DNA of 64,000 nucleotides, from assembly GCA_964399985.1 (NCBI GenBank), contig CAYNRY010000003.1:1-64000 (forward strand). Direction: 5' to 3'. A program made the translations under genes and the position numbers. Shown here piece after piece: positions 1 through 8,427 of the stretch (its first letter is position 1; every line of letters begins with the position of its first letter). Under the pieces are notes generated by a model, which saw nothing but the letters and a program-made list of their open reading frames with translations, did not search any database and was not told the DNA's origin. Origin of the DNA: Micavibrio_B sp964399985 (GTDB taxonomy: Bacteria > Pseudomonadota > Alphaproteobacteria > Micavibrionales > Micavibrionaceae).

Positions 1-645
<645 letters not shown>

Positions 646-810
646 CCACGCAACGGTTTTTGACTGTTGTCGTGATTATTACGCGCAGTGGTAAGGTCAC
701 TTTTAGTGAACGAACCAAATGACTGTGAATATGAATTCGGCATAAGATAAATCTTATGAAGCCAGACAAATCTAAAACTGGTTGTGTTACTTTTTTCTGT
801 TCTTGAATGA

Positions 811-925
811 TTTGGTGGTTTTACCGAGTGTGCAACACGCCATCCCATCTCGAACTGGACTGTGAAAAACCTCAGGGCTAATGGTACTATGGCTCAAGCC
901 ATGGGAGAGTAAGTCGCTGCCAAAT
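811..925 (+). rRNA. rrf: 5S ribosomal RNA
   Basis: About 115 bases. The ends pair (TTTGGTGG with CGCTGCCAAA), and it holds the 5S landmarks CCATCCCATCTCGAACT, AATGGTACT and ATGGGAGAGTAAGTCGCTGC. It sits 165 bases after the 23S end, in normal rRNA operon order. The spacer between 23S and 5S shows no tRNA. Confidence 0.95.
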
Positions 926-977
926 CTTTCAAGCACAGAAGAAAGAGTTTACTAACTAACGATTTTAAGAATTCAAA

Positions 978-1013
978 AACCCGCCTGGTCCCAAAGCCCT
1001 GGCGGGTTTTTTT
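978..1013 (+). terminator. rRNA operon terminator
   Basis: CCCGCC at 980-985 pairs with GGCGGG at 1001-1006, followed by seven T. An A-rich stretch precedes the stem, so it could also stop the minus-strand lipoprotein gene downstream. Confidence 0.85.
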
Positions 1014-1044
1014 ATTATTTGTTTTACCCCCAAAGCTAAAGCTA

Positions 1045-1197
1045 TCAGGGATTAATATGCCGACGATTGTGGCAGTCTTTGCTGGTTTCATGGCCTGGGT
1101 AGCAAGTATCCAGATTAGGCACTTCAGCACCCGGATAGCTGCCACCTACGCAGGCCGTAAGACAAATAGTAGTGAGAGCCAATAATAAAGTTTTCAT
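1045..1197 (-). CDS. Small predicted lipoprotein (50 aa)
   Basis: The peptide starts MKTLLLALTTICLTAC: a short positively charged N-terminus, a hydrophobic stretch and a lipobox (LTAC, Cys about residue 16). The mature part is only ~34 residues, with two further Cys and no recognisable domain. I chose the inner ATG because it gives a normal lipoprotein signal; 13 extra codons upstream in frame would put charged residues and Cys ahead of it. It lies alone between the rRNA terminator and another small minus-strand gene. Function unknown; probably an anchored envelope peptide of the entericidin-like size class, though no family match is claimed. Confidence 0.55.
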   Translation of the reverse strand: MKTLLLALTTICLTACVGGSYPGAEVPNLDTCYPGHETSKDCHNRRHINP

Positions 1198-1275
1198 ACA
1201 AATAATACCTTTGAAACATCTTCGGTAACAATACAAGGTGATGCGTTTCTCCGCAATGCCGTTTGATAATACTAT

Positions 1276-1407
1276 CTAGTTCTGCGCCGGACCTTTCGGG
1301 CGATCACTATCTTCTTTCAATTCTACATCGCCCCAGTTTTCAGGCGGGTTTATCGCTTCCTGAGCTTCTTTCTTAGCTGAATTATTTTCGTCTTCTTTCT
1401 TTGGCAT
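1276..1407 (-). CDS. Small acidic, charged hypothetical protein (43 aa)
   Basis: The start ATG is preceded by AAGGAG at a spacing of six bases, an excellent ribosome site. The product begins MPKKEDENNSAKKEAQEA and is dominated by Lys, Glu, Asp and Asn, with a single Trp (PPENWGDVE). It is probably soluble and intrinsically disordered. A second short gene with a similar start and composition lies at 8195-8356. No family is recognised and the role is unknown. Confidence 0.55.
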   Translation of the reverse strand: MPKKEDENNSAKKEAQEAINPPENWGDVELKEDSDRPKGPAQN

Positions 1408-1500
1408 ATTCATCTCCTTATCATTAACAAACAAGATTAAATATTTAAGGTTCCTTTATCGTCTCTGGCTGCCTATCATGCGCAAAAACGAGGTAAGAAA

Positions 1501-2586
1501 ATGGAGATATCAAACGGAAGATTACCAAAATGGACTTGGATCTGGCCTTCTCTCGGTCTTTTGCTTCTGGCGTTAACATTTTCTCTCGAGATGAATTTAC
1601 TAGCTGTCAGTATTTGCGGTCTTGTTATCTTCGGTGTCGTGTTCGCTGCAGTTTACCATGCCGAGATCATTGCCCATCGGGTCGGAGAGCCTTTTGGAAC
1701 GTTAGTATTAGCTCTATGCGTTACGGTTATAGAAGGTGCTTTGATTATATCATTGATGCTACTTGGTCCTGAGAAAGCTACTTTGGCCCGGGACACTGTT
1801 TTCGCAACCGTGATGATTATTTGTAACGGTCTCGTGGGCCTTTGTCTTCTGGCGGGCGGTCTTCGGCATCATGAGCAAGGATTTCAATTACAAGGTGCTA
1901 TGGCCGCATTAGCGGTTTTGATTGCTCTGACTGTTATCGTTCTTTTATTGCCCAATTATACGACAACAGTATCGGGCCCTTCCTTCAGCAACGCACAGCT
2001 TTTATTTGCCGGTCTATGTTCGCTAATCCTATACGGTTCATTCGTTTTTGTTCAAACGATCCGGCATCGAGATTATTTTCTTCCCGCTAATAATAAGGGA
2101 GACGAGGATGCACATGCCGAACCGCCCTCGAATAAGACAGCTCTTACCAGTCTTGGTTTGTTATCCGTTTCATTGATAGTGGTCGTGGGGCTAGCCAAGG
2201 CGGTTTCTCCCGCTATCGAAATGGGCGTAATGAAGATCGGTGCGCCGCTAGCGACTGTCGGGATTATTATCGCGCTACTGGTCTTGTTGCCGGAAAGCGT
2301 GGCTGCGTTTCGAGCGGCGCGTGCCAATCGGTTACAGACATCCATGAATCTTGCCATGGGCTCGGCTCTGGCCACAATCGGTCTTACCATTCCTTTCGTA
2401 GTTCTTATTGCCGTCATGTTTGACCTCAAACTAATTTTAGGAATAGGCGAGAAAGAAGGAATTCTCCTCGCGCTGACATTGGCTGTCAGTATGATCACGA
2501 TCGGCACAGGGCGGACGACCGTTTTACAAGGAATCGTTCACCTTGTGATATTCGCGATGTTCCTGTTTATCACGATCATACCCTAG
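1501..2586 (+). CDS. chaA: Ca2+/H+ antiporter of the CaCA family (ChaA-like)
   Basis: A 361-aa polytopic inner-membrane protein with about ten or eleven hydrophobic segments. It has the duplicated alpha motifs of the Ca2+:cation antiporter family: GEPFGTLVLALCVTVIEGA at residues 62-80 with the acidic E78, and a second copy from about 264 (PESVAAFRAA...NLAMGSALATIGLT) with E265. The two halves are separated by a hydrophilic, His/Asp/Glu-rich loop near residues 200-215, as in ChaA. The family exports Ca2+ (sometimes Na+ or K+) using the proton gradient. GAGGTAAG upstream supports the ATG. The gene is monocistronic and converges on a minus-strand gene. An EF-hand lipoprotein gene lies 760 bases downstream. 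Confidence 0.88.
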   Translation: MEISNGRLPKWTWIWPSLGLLLLALTFSLEMNLLAVSICGLVIFGVVFAAVYHAEIIAHRVGEPFGTLVLALCVTVIEGALIISLMLLGPEKATLARDTVFATVMIICNGLVGLCLLAGGLRHHEQGFQLQGAMAALAVLIALTVIVLLLPNYTTTVSGPSFSNAQLLFAGLCSLILYGSFVFVQTIRHRDYFLPANNKGDEDAHAEPPSNKTALTSLGLLSVSLIVVVGLAKAVSPAIEMGVMKIGAPLATVGIIIALLVLLPESVAAFRAARANRLQTSMNLAMGSALATIGLTIPFVVLIAVMFDLKLILGIGEKEGILLALTLAVSMITIGTGRTTVLQGIVHLVIFAMFLFITIIP

Positions 2587-2595
2587 AAATTATCT

Positions 2596-2940
2596 TTATG
2601 GAGCGAGGCATTGCGCTGCAATCTTGATGCCGGCCGCCATGGCTCTTTCGTCAGCTGGGCGGCTCAAATCAGGTGTCGCAGGGGTTACTCCGGCTTTTAC
2701 ATTGACCGTTGCGCTATCAATCCCAAGCGCGTCAGCTCCAGTTACGCGAGCGCCACTGCCTTGCTTGACGCTGTCGACAATCATGGTCGGATTACCGTTT
2801 TCAGAATATGTGGCGGTGGTGTGATTGGGTCCGCTTTGTCTTACCTGCACATCATCGAAGCCTTTGATAGGCGTTGCTTCTGTTTTTTGCTCGACACATG
2901 CTGCAAATGATCGACGAGCTTTACCTTTAATGTCATCCAT
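2596..2940 (-). CDS. Hypothetical protein (114 aa)
   Basis: A 114-residue protein with no signal peptide or membrane segment. It has single Cys residues near both ends (AACVEQ and AAQCLAP) that could form a disulfide, and a beta-rich, Thr/Val-rich middle. AGAGGG lies upstream of the ATG. It converges with the antiporter gene, with only nine bases between the stop codons. No family is recognised. Confidence 0.6.
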   Translation of the reverse strand: MDDIKGKARRSFAACVEQKTEATPIKGFDDVQVRQSGPNHTTATYSENGNPTMIVDSVKQGSGARVTGADALGIDSATVNVKAGVTPATPDLSRPADERAMAAGIKIAAQCLAP

Positions 2941-3033
2941 TTAAAAAACCCTCTTTGAATTCACATAATATATTGACATCTGCTAATAAATGGTTAAATT
3001 GCCTCAAACTGAGTAACAAAAGGAGTTTATCTA

Positions 3034-3264
3034 ATGAGTAACGACAGCCGACTATCGCCGACTGCCGCAATTTTTAAAGCAGCCGTTCAGCATTCAGCCG
3101 AAGCTGCTATAGAAGCCTATGCTGAAATTAATCAAAATTTTCATTTAGGCATGGAAATATCTAAGGCTGAAAAACACCGCCTTATCGTTGAAAGTATTAA
3201 TCCCGAAACTGAGCAAGAGCATCGCATAATTGCCCTTATCCGCAGAGACCTCGGACTTCAATAA
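3034..3264 (+). CDS. Small hypothetical protein (76 aa)
   Basis: A 76-residue, mostly helical cytoplasmic protein (AAIFKAAVQHSAEAAIEAYA and EISKAEKHRLIVESI). AAAGGAG lies eight bases before the ATG, and a strong hairpin terminator follows directly, so this is a compact stand-alone transcription unit. No family recognised. Confidence 0.65.
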   Translation: MSNDSRLSPTAAIFKAAVQHSAEAAIEAYAEINQNFHLGMEISKAEKHRLIVESINPETEQEHRIIALIRRDLGLQ

Positions 3265-3285
3265 TGCTGTTTTAGGTAAGTGATC

Positions 3286-3314
3286 AAAGCCCGGAACGAT
3301 TACCGGGCTTTTTT
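3286..3314 (+). terminator. Rho-independent terminator
   Basis: AAAGCCCGG and CCGGGCTTT form a nine-base-pair stem with an eight-base loop, followed by a T run. It ends the 3034-3264 unit. The same stem core recurs at 3676-3698. Confidence 0.85.
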
Positions 3315-3345
3315 GTTGGTGCTGTCATTAATGAAAGGTATTCCA

Positions 3346-3648
3346 ATGAAAAAAATTTTTACACTCGCTATCGCGTCAACTGCTTTTATTCTCTCTGCAT
3401 GTGCCCATGAAGAGCGCCCAGATACACGCGCGCAATCCTTCATGCGTGCCGACATAGACGGCAACCAAAAGCTAAACTTGGGCGAATACAAAGCTTACCT
3501 GCAGATGCAGGCAGATATGGGTGATGTAAGAGCGCAGAAATCCCTGTCTCATGATCAGGTGAACCGCGAAAAAGCGATTTTGCTGAAATTCCAGTCGCTG
3601 GATATGAACCGTGATACTTTCGTCGGACGTGAAGAACTGGATTTTTAG
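3346..3648 (+). CDS. EF-hand calcium-binding lipoprotein (100 aa)
   Basis: Starts MKKIFTLAIASTAFILSAC, a classic lipoprotein signal with Cys at residue 19. Two canonical EF-hand loops are visible: DIDGNQKLNLGE (about residues 38-49) and DMNRDTFVGREE near the C-terminus, each with acidic or Asn residues at positions 1, 3 and 5 and Glu at 12. It should bind Ca2+ on the outer face of the inner membrane or the inner face of the outer membrane. An in-frame start 66 bases upstream was rejected because it runs through the preceding terminator and hides the signal peptide. Its nearness to the Ca2+/H+ antiporter is suggestive only. Confidence 0.8.
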   Translation: MKKIFTLAIASTAFILSACAHEERPDTRAQSFMRADIDGNQKLNLGEYKAYLQMQADMGDVRAQKSLSHDQVNREKAILLKFQSLDMNRDTFVGREELDF

Positions 3649-3675
3649 TTTAAGCGATAATAAGATATGATGAGC

Positions 3676-3704
3676 AAGCCCGGATCATATCCGGGCTTAA
3701 TCTT
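3676..3704 (+). terminator. Rho-independent terminator
   Basis: AAGCCCGGAT and ATCCGGGCTT are perfect arms around CAT (3676-3698), followed by AATCTTTT. It ends the EF-hand lipoprotein gene. Confidence 0.8.
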
Positions 3705-3718
3705 TTGAATAAAATATA

Positions 3719-4255
3719 ATGCTTGTATCAAAAACCTTTTATATCATGCGCCACGGGCAATCCGCCGATAATGCGGCAGGGATGATTTCCGGTGCCGGAA
3801 GCAATCCGCATTTAACTTTAAAGGGATATAAGCAGGCGGAAATGGCCAGTCTGGTCTTTTCCGGTCTTGATCCAAAACCAGATTTAATTGTTTCAAGCGG
3901 CCTTACGAGGGCTCATGTTACAGCCTTGGTCGTGACCGGTTTGATCGAGATCGAGCAAGACCCTGATCTAAATGAGCGCCATCTTGGTGAACTGGACGGT
4001 AAGATCACGGAGATAAGCCAAAAGGAAATGAAAATCTTACCGGGTGAAGAAAGCTCGGCTGATCATGCCGGTCGTGTACTGGCCGCTATCAATCGCCATT
4101 TTCAATCAGGCGAAGTGCCGCTTTTTGTCTGTCACGGAGGGACGATCCGCCGCGTGATGGAAGCGCTGCAACCGCAAAAAAAGCATGAAATTGAAAATGC
4201 GCGTATTTATAAATTTTCATGCCATGATAATATATGGACTATTACTATTTATTAG
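3719..4255 (+). CDS. Histidine phosphatase family protein (phosphoglycerate mutase-like)
   Basis: A 178-aa single-domain protein. The catalytic signature MRHGQSADNAAG is at residues 10-21 (phospho-accepting His12), and the second conserved His is in FVCHGGTIRRVMEAL near residue 138. Members are phosphatases or mutases acting on phospho-sugars, alpha-ribazole phosphate, nucleotides or phosphoproteins; the substrate cannot be read from sequence. It ends eight bases before the apt start, so the two genes are probably co-transcribed, which hints at nucleotide or phosphoribosyl metabolism. Confidence 0.85.
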   Translation: MLVSKTFYIMRHGQSADNAAGMISGAGSNPHLTLKGYKQAEMASLVFSGLDPKPDLIVSSGLTRAHVTALVVTGLIEIEQDPDLNERHLGELDGKITEISQKEMKILPGEESSADHAGRVLAAINRHFQSGEVPLFVCHGGTIRRVMEALQPQKKHEIENARIYKFSCHDNIWTITIY

Positions 4256-4263
4256 AGGGACTT

Positions 4264-4791
4264 ATGCATCCATTAGCCGCCCATATCCGCAATGTTCCAG
4301 ATTTCCCGATTAAGGGTGTCATGTTTCGTGATATTTCGCCTTTGCTAGAAGGTTATTTCAGCGACACGATTGCCGCGATCGGCGGGTTGCTGACGGAACA
4401 TGAAATGAAGGATGTCGATCTTTTTGCTGGTGTTGATGCGCGCGGATTTATATTTGCCTCTGCTCTAGCTGATCGCTATGGCAAGAACTTCAAAATGATC
4501 CGCAAGGCAGGAAAAATTCCACCACCATTTTCCGAGATGGCCTATTCAACAGAATATTCGACATCGGGAATGCAGGTCATGAACGGGCAAGGGCGGATTG
4601 TTATCGTTGATGATGTGTTGGCAACAGGCGGGACAATGACGGCATCGGCGGATTTGTGCAAGCAGGCCGGCTATGAAGTGAAAGCCTTATTGTCTTTTAT
4701 AGACCTGCCATTCGTTCATAAACATTCCTATCAATGGAATGGACTAAAAGTACGAAGTGTCATTACCTATCAAACGCCTGATGGGGCCTAA
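4264..4791 (+). CDS. apt: Adenine phosphoribosyltransferase
   Basis: A 175-aa purine-salvage enzyme making AMP and pyrophosphate from adenine and PRPP in the cytoplasm. The N-terminus (IRNVPDFPIKGVMFRDISPL) and the PRPP-binding loop IVDDVLATGGT (about residues 114-124) are diagnostic. I start at the ATG at 4264, preceded by AGAGGGA; ten extra in-frame codons upstream overlap the phosphatase gene and do not belong to the family. It follows the phosphatase gene closely and converges on the next gene with a four-base overlap of the 3' ends. Confidence 0.95.
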   Translation: MHPLAAHIRNVPDFPIKGVMFRDISPLLEGYFSDTIAAIGGLLTEHEMKDVDLFAGVDARGFIFASALADRYGKNFKMIRKAGKIPPPFSEMAYSTEYSTSGMQVMNGQGRIVIVDDVLATGGTMTASADLCKQAGYEVKALLSFIDLPFVHKHSYQWNGLKVRSVITYQTPDGA

Positions 4792-5711
4792 ACGCTGATT
4801 GTTCGAATTGGCGAATGGCTGAAATTAAAGCCATGCTCTTTTTCCCACGGTTCAACCAAAGAAAGATCGAATTTATCCTTGATGAATTCTTCCGGCGTCA
4901 GACGATAGCTAATATCCGTATGTCCTAAAAAATTGACTGGTACGAAGTTTCTCTTCTCGACCAAAGCGGCACTTGCCCGGCGATGTCCGTCAAATATAAA
5001 GAATCCGTTCTCGTTACCTGCAAGCGTGATCGGGAATTGTTCGTCAAAACCCTCATCTCGAATGGAATGGATCAATTCCTGTCCTTCGCGGTCGGAAAGA
5101 TCGGGTACGGGGCCGGTCGGGAACATGCTTTTCGGGCTTGCCCAGAATTTATGGATCGGAGCCGAGGAAAAATAACGCGCGGCCTGACGGTCGATTAAAT
5201 TGACAACGGCTTTGGGACTGGCATCTGTCGTGTCGATCACAAGATCGAAATTCCTTTCGTCCTCAATATCGACGCCATAGGTCTGAATAAAACGGCGTCG
5301 CTCGCTTTCCCTGCGGGATTTCAAATTCTGGTAGGTGTCTTCTATGGAGGATCTGTTTTCGGATGTGCGCTCAAGATCATGAAGGACACGGCGCGCAGCT
5401 TCAAAGCCTTGCACGGTCAGCTTGATTTTCAAGGAGCGTGGCAGGAAGAACCAGGCCATGCGGGAATCGACAATCAGATCGTCATCAGACAAGGCAATCC
5501 TACCGAACATGGAATCGATTTCACGATCGATGGTCGGATCGGTTTCAGAAATAAGATTGAGTTCTAGGGTTGTAATGCCGCGCTGCTGGGCCAGTTGACG
5601 CTGAGCATCGCCTGTCGAATATTTGTTACATTTCCAGAGTGAGCAAAGTTCTTTGGTAACGGTACTTTTACCGCTGCCGAGCTTGCCGGTGATGCTGATA
5701 AGTTTGGACAT
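4788..5711 (-). CDS. P-loop kinase (cytidylate-kinase-like) fused to a ParB-like domain
   Basis: A 307-aa fusion. Residues 1-185 look like a P-loop (d)NMP kinase of the AAA/cytidylate-kinase-2 type: GKLGSGKST at 9-17, a DSRMAWFFLPR substrate/LID-like segment, and a charged helical LID (SRRESERRRFIQTYG). Residues 215-307 look like a ParB/sulfiredoxin-fold domain, with FDGHRRASAALVE starting at residue 240. The ParB-like motif is the one that binds a nucleotide (CTP in ParB proteins). I do not know a characterised protein with this exact pairing. It overlaps the apt stop codon tail to tail by four bases. The function is inferred only as nucleotide or phosphate transfer. Confidence 0.7.
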   Translation of the reverse strand: MSKLISITGKLGSGKSTVTKELCSLWKCNKYSTGDAQRQLAQQRGITTLELNLISETDPTIDREIDSMFGRIALSDDDLIVDSRMAWFFLPRSLKIKLTVQGFEAARRVLHDLERTSENRSSIEDTYQNLKSRRESERRRFIQTYGVDIEDERNFDLVIDTTDASPKAVVNLIDRQAARYFSSAPIHKFWASPKSMFPTGPVPDLSDREGQELIHSIRDEGFDEQFPITLAGNENGFFIFDGHRRASAALVEKRNFVPVNFLGHTDISYRLTPEEFIKDKFDLSLVEPWEKEHGFNFSHSPIRTISV

Positions 5712-5757
5712 TCACTTGAGTAATATTTTTTACTAAAGTTATCAATTCAAATCCCTA

Positions 5758-5787
5758 TTGACATAATTTTGTAAGGTCGGCTATATA
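5758..5787 (+). promoter_or_regulatory. Sigma-70-like promoter
   Basis: TTGACA at 5758-5763 and TATATA at 5782-5787 with an 18-base spacer, 24 bases before the ATG at 5811. It would drive the 5811-6122 gene and possibly the next one. Confidence 0.55.
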
Positions 5788-5810
5788 GTCTTCTTTGTAG
5801 GAATTTAAAA

Positions 5811-6122
5811 ATGCGAATTATCGAAGATATTCAAAATGGTGAATATAAATATCCGGCTCGATGCCTGACTAAAGTATTTAGCTTGTCTGTCGGATTAAGC
5901 TTTTTTGCAACGCAATGTTCCCCCGAAGCTGCCAAGCCCACTATCGCTGTTAAGAATGTCGAAGTAACAGCAGACCAGATTAGCGGTGTCGATCCCTACG
6001 CTCAATGGACCGCATGCATTCAACACCAAGCTGCGGTCGCCAGAAGTATTTCTTTGCCCTTAGCAAGATCAGACGAGCCATTAGCTATTTGCCCGAAATT
6101 CCTACCTCACCATAACCTTTAA
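5811..6122 (+). CDS. Hypothetical secreted or membrane-anchored protein (103 aa)
   Basis: The product has an unusual hydrophilic N-terminus (MRIIEDIQNGEYKYPARC) followed by a hydrophobic stretch, VFSLSVGLSFFATQC. The Cys after ATQ resembles a lipobox, but Gln at -1 is not standard. The mature part has three Cys and no recognised domain. TAGGA upstream of the ATG is a modest ribosome site. Export is inferred, not shown. Confidence 0.5.
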   Translation: MRIIEDIQNGEYKYPARCLTKVFSLSVGLSFFATQCSPEAAKPTIAVKNVEVTADQISGVDPYAQWTACIQHQAAVARSISLPLARSDEPLAICPKFLPHHNL

Positions 6123-6175
6123 AAATGGCCTGGAATCTGCATCGAACTAGCCGCAAATAAAATGAGGCTATTACG

Positions 6176-6706
6176 ATGTCTATCTCGGGATTGAACGATT
6201 TAATCCAGCAAAACCTATATAAAACCTGGGTTAAATCTCCGGATGAAGAAGCCAAAGAGAAATTCCGGCAGGGCCTAAAAGTCCCTTTAGACCCGGCAAA
6301 TTCTGCCGGGCCGTCGGAAGCGATTACCGGTGCGGCATTATCCGGCAATACCACGGCTACTACACTGTGGCAAACACAGGCAATCGCGCAATCTTCAGAA
6401 AGCGAAGCAATAGATGTGGAGCCGGAAGAAGTTACCGTTAAAAAGAAAAGCGTTTCCGAAGAGTTTCTGGAATATATGGACAAGACGCCAGAAGAGTTGA
6501 TGCGCGAAGAGATATTAAAGGAACTAGGCTATACGGAAGAAGAGCTTGCCTCCCTTGACCCGAAAGAGCGCGCGAAAATAGAAATGGAAATCAAGGAACG
6601 GATCGAAATAAAAATTGAAGAAGCCATGCGTGAAGAAGGTGTCGATATTAAAAGCAGTAAAGGCAGGCTGTTAAATCAGGATGCTTCTATGGCTGCTATT
6701 GCATAG
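6176..6706 (+). CDS. Hypothetical charged helical protein (176 aa)
   Basis: The N-terminal third is Ala/Gly/Thr-rich and probably flexible. The C-terminal half (about residues 90-160) is a highly charged Glu/Lys helix with coiled-coil character: EEFLEYMDKTPEELMREEIL, then a run of KIEMEIKERIEIKIEEAMRE. The overall charge is strongly acidic. It has no signal peptide or membrane segment. GAGG precedes the ATG. It sits between a putative secreted protein and a sensor kinase, all on the same strand. No family recognised. Confidence 0.6.
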   Translation: MSISGLNDLIQQNLYKTWVKSPDEEAKEKFRQGLKVPLDPANSAGPSEAITGAALSGNTTATTLWQTQAIAQSSESEAIDVEPEEVTVKKKSVSEEFLEYMDKTPEELMREEILKELGYTEEELASLDPKERAKIEMEIKERIEIKIEEAMREEGVDIKSSKGRLLNQDASMAAIA

Positions 6707-6801
6707 CAATACAGGTTTTTTTGGTAAAGTAGCGTTCTTTATCCTATCATTCATGCCATTAAGTTATAAAATATTTGACCCTAAGTGCCAAAGGCATGCG
6801 C

Positions 6802-7884
6802 ATGGCGTATTCCAAAATCGTGACAGATATACAAGCCGCAGATCCTAAAGACTTTCTAGATGTCATGTTGTCAAACAGTAACAATATGATCTTCGTGAAA
6901 GACGAACGTTTCAGGATTTTATACGCCAACCGGGCTTTCTTGAATATGTATTCACCTGAACAGCGGGACTCAATTATCGGTACGACGACGATTGAGAGTT
7001 TTACTGAAGAAGAAGCTGCGGTTTTCTTGCGTGAAGATCAAAAAGCGTTTGAGCAAGGTTCTGCCGAATTGATTGAAGAGTTGGCGGATTATAAGGGCGT
7101 CAAGCGTATGTATCAAACGCATAAGATACGCTATACGGACAAGCGTGGGCGAATGTTGATGCTGGGGATATGTAACGATATCACACATTGGTCGGAACGG
7201 GAAAAAGCGCTGGCGCAAAGTAATCTGGCGCTTGAAAATTTTGCAGCTGTAGCCGCACATGATTTACGTTCTCCTATCGGGTCAATCCTGTCAGCTATTG
7301 AATTTATAACGATGGATAAAGAAAATTCATTGACGAAGCGTTCGATGGATATTCTGTCTATGATCCAGAAAAGCGCCGAAGGTTTGGTAACTCAAGTTGC
7401 TAATATTTTATCGACCTATAAAACAGGCACTTCAAGTCAGCTCGAGTTAACCGATGTCGATGTCAGTGTCATTTTAGAGGAAATAAAATTCAATATTGGC
7501 AATGAGATTAAGCGGCATGATGTCACGATACGATCAAGCGCACTGCCTGTTATAAGGTCGGACCGGCATTTTTTTAGGCAGGTCCTGCATAATTTAATCG
7601 AAAACAGTATTAAATATAGGTCTTCTGAGAAGCCTATTATCATCATTCGCTATGAGAAATTAGGAAAAGAACATGTCTTTTCTATAGAGGACAATGGACT
7701 TGGTTTAGGGAAAAAAGGCATCGGCAGGATTTTCAAACTATTCGAGCAGCAGGATGCCGACCAAAAAGGTTTGGGAATCGGTTTGTCGCTGTGCAAGAAA
7801 ATTGTCGAATTGCATGGTGGCGCTATCTGGGTTGATCAATCTTATTTCGCGGGATGCAAAATTTCTTTTGCAATTCCGGAATAG
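6802..7884 (+). CDS. Soluble PAS-domain sensor histidine kinase
   Basis: About 360 aa with no membrane segment, so a cytoplasmic sensor. A PAS domain spans residues 15-130 (MIFVKDERFRILYANRAFL), followed by a short coiled linker. The HisKA H-box is VAAHDLRSPIGSIL with His153. The HATPase_c domain carries the N-box NLIENSIKYRSS, G1 DNGLGLG and G2 GLGIGLSLCKKIVELHGG. AAAGG seven bases before the ATG at 6802 decides the start; an upstream in-frame TTG has no ribosome site. No partner response regulator is adjacent, so it is an orphan here. The ligand is unknown. Confidence 0.88.
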   Translation: MAYSKIVTDIQAADPKDFLDVMLSNSNNMIFVKDERFRILYANRAFLNMYSPEQRDSIIGTTTIESFTEEEAAVFLREDQKAFEQGSAELIEELADYKGVKRMYQTHKIRYTDKRGRMLMLGICNDITHWSEREKALAQSNLALENFAAVAAHDLRSPIGSILSAIEFITMDKENSLTKRSMDILSMIQKSAEGLVTQVANILSTYKTGTSSQLELTDVDVSVILEEIKFNIGNEIKRHDVTIRSSALPVIRSDRHFFRQVLHNLIENSIKYRSSEKPIIIIRYEKLGKEHVFSIEDNGLGLGKKGIGRIFKLFEQQDADQKGLGIGLSLCKKIVELHGGAIWVDQSYFAGCKISFAIPE

Positions 7885-7922
7885 GAATTATAAATAAAGA
7901 CTTGTTGAGTTTATGGATCGAT

Positions 7923-8165
7923 ATGCCTGCTTATTCTATATTTCCTTATGATGATTCGCGCAGCGATTTGCTGAGCCATCAATCTGATTTAAGAAAAGTT
8001 TTTGCCACGGAAGCTAACCGGCTTTTGGAAGAATTAGAGGCTATTTCTCCTGAAAAAACGGAGCTTCGGAAGTCTAGAATGCGGGAATATTTTTCGCTGC
8101 ATGAATGGATTGATGAAGAAGATCAGAAAATAGATAGTCTTCTTCGGTCTATAGATTTCCATTAA
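7923..8165 (+). CDS. Small hypothetical protein (80 aa)
   Basis: An 80-aa acidic, helical protein (SDLRKVFATEANRLLEELEA; SLHEWIDEEDQKIDSLLRSI). It starts 38 bases after the kinase stop codon, with no strong ribosome site, and is followed at once by a bidirectional terminator. An extended start inside the kinase gene is possible but gives an unlikely Cys/Phe-rich N-terminus. It could be a small partner of the kinase; this is inferred from position only. Confidence 0.5.
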   Translation: MPAYSIFPYDDSRSDLLSHQSDLRKVFATEANRLLEELEAISPEKTELRKSRMREYFSLHEWIDEEDQKIDSLLRSIDFH

Positions 8166-8193
8166 AAAAGGCCGGTATATTACCAGCCTTTTT
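8165..8193. terminator. Bidirectional terminator
   Basis: AAAGGC-CGGTA and TACC-A-GCCTTT form an interrupted stem flanked by A and T runs on both sides. It lies between the converging genes ending at 8165 and 8195. Confidence 0.75.
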
Positions 8194-8194
8194 C

Positions 8195-8356
8195 TTATTT
8201 TGACTTTTCGGATTTTTCTTCACATCCGCATTCGTCATTCGTACATACACGCTCAACCGGCGCACCTACGAAAACATTGCCGCTTGTCGGATCGCTGGCT
8301 GGAAACGTATCTTTCAGCTCTTTATCGAGTTTTTTTTCATCTTTTAAATTTGGCAT
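8195..8356 (-). CDS. Small Cys-containing protein with an FPASDP motif (53 aa)
   Basis: A 53-aa protein beginning MPNLKDEKKLDKELKDTFP, with a DTFPASDPTSG segment. A similar FPASDP motif recurs in many short alphaproteobacterial proteins of unknown role. The C-terminal part has a Cys cluster (VCTNDECGCEE), which could bind a metal. GAGG lies seven bases before the ATG. It is a stand-alone gene that shares a terminator region with the opposite-strand gene. The motif comparison is from memory and not verified. Confidence 0.55.
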   Translation of the reverse strand: MPNLKDEKKLDKELKDTFPASDPTSGNVFVGAPVERVCTNDECGCEEKSEKSK

Positions 8357-8427
8357 AACTTCACCTCATTGCTCTCTATAACAAACAAATCTGTAAGCCA
8401 AAGGTTCCTGCTATTTAAATTATTGAA

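Noticed and set aside
2073..2507. Minus-strand 144-codon frame inside the antiporter gene
   Set aside because: Shadow of the chaA-like gene, whose motifs are clear on the other strand.
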